The position numbers and the translations under genes were made by a program. A DNA stretch of 64,000 nucleotides from NCBI GenBank assembly GCA_023428755.1, contig JAEYWX010000009.1:62001-126000 (forward strand), given 5' to 3'. The DNA is from Bacteroidota bacterium (GTDB lineage Bacteria; Bacteroidota; Bacteroidia; Chitinophagales; Chitinophagaceae). Shown piece after piece: positions 63,802 to 64,000 of the stretch; the stretch's first letter is position 1; every line of letters begins with the position of its first letter. Under the pieces are notes generated by a model. It was not told where the DNA came from. It made no database searches and saw only the letters and a list, made by a program, of their open reading frames with translations.

Positions 63802-64000
63802 TTAAAACTCATGGCTTACTTTGCGAAACCGTTTCCACCACGGCGATTTTTTAATTGCTTCCTGTGTATTGCCTTTGCATTTCATTTGTGCATCTACAAC
63901 CGAAATCAATACCATGTTGAAAATAGAACGTACCGAACTTCCTAACTGCAGAATATGTACCGGTTTTTTCAATCCCAATAAAATAGGACCGATGGCATCT
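63802..64000 (-). CDS. maeB: NADP-dependent malic enzyme, C-terminal end (start outside window)
   Basis: I translated this end by hand. The last 65 residues read DAIGPILLGLKKPVHILQLG, then SSVRSIFNMVLISVVDAQMK and a basic tail. The first part is typical for the phosphotransacetylase-like C-terminal domain of MaeB malic enzymes. These decarboxylate malate to pyruvate with NADP, and the C-terminal domain binds acetyl-CoA as regulator. The gene continues beyond the right edge. Confidence 0.85.
   Translation of the reverse strand, partial: DAIGPILLGLKKPVHILQLGSSVRSIFNMVLISVVDAQMKCKGNTQEAIKKSPWWKRFRKVSHEF

Overview
The window looks like a chromosomal piece of a Bacteroidota bacterium, most likely Chitinophagaceae. 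Supporting signs are type IX secretion (T9SS) sorting domains of both kinds, a PorP/SprF outer-membrane protein, Reg_prop/LytTR two-component pairs, -7 boxes of the TAnnTTTG type, and REP-like palindromes. I see no rRNA, tRNA, CRISPR array, insertion sequence or phage module. The family assignment is inference from gene content, not from a marker gene.

Layout. 1-2155 (-): truncated sensor kinase with an NMT1-like periplasmic binding domain and no ordinary start codon. 2336-4650 (-): two secreted proteins, one with a C1q-like head and one with a T9SS type A tail. 4953-5705: lipoprotein. 5839-11051: Reg_prop sensor kinase, LytTR regulator, small beta-rich protein and two tandem single-domain globins. 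11596-26464: a signalling island of four large PAS kinases (one with 11 PAS domains) and three separate response regulators, of which only one has a DNA-binding domain. 26528-27454: exported esterase.

27440-31976 (-): an envelope cluster of exported caspase, small exported protein, CHASE2 membrane protein and FecR-like protein. This is the best candidate for a poorly described system. 32251-34365: recG. 34436-39169: large T9SS type B protein with its PorP/SprF partner. 39226-39683: RelE-type toxin-antitoxin pair. 39777-43944: GlcD-like oxidase, outer-membrane protein, LOG-family enzyme and sodium symporter. 44080-46506: operon of O-methyltransferase, LysM glucosaminidase and hypoxanthine phosphoribosyltransferase. 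46545-48326: YfbK-like vWA protein. 48508-57581 (-): M14 peptidase and a giant alpha-2-macroglobulin that keeps its thioester motif. 57823-60995: DUF4476 protein, methyltransferase, pentapeptide-repeat protein and sucD. 61215-64000 (-): DUF4198-like protein, MlaF/MlaE lipid transport pair and the C-terminus of a malic enzyme.

The dominant theme is sensing and the cell envelope. Kinases and regulators fill about a third of the window. Much of the rest is secreted, periplasmic or outer-membrane protein, with a few housekeeping genes (recG, hpt, sucD, maeB end) interspersed. Two REP-like palindrome clusters, one GCGCAAAG-type inverted repeat and one GC-rich palindrome inserted in frame in the macroglobulin gene are the main non-coding curiosities. 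Several genes start with GTG or TTG, and several start sites were moved inward from the longest open frame to give sensible signal peptides.
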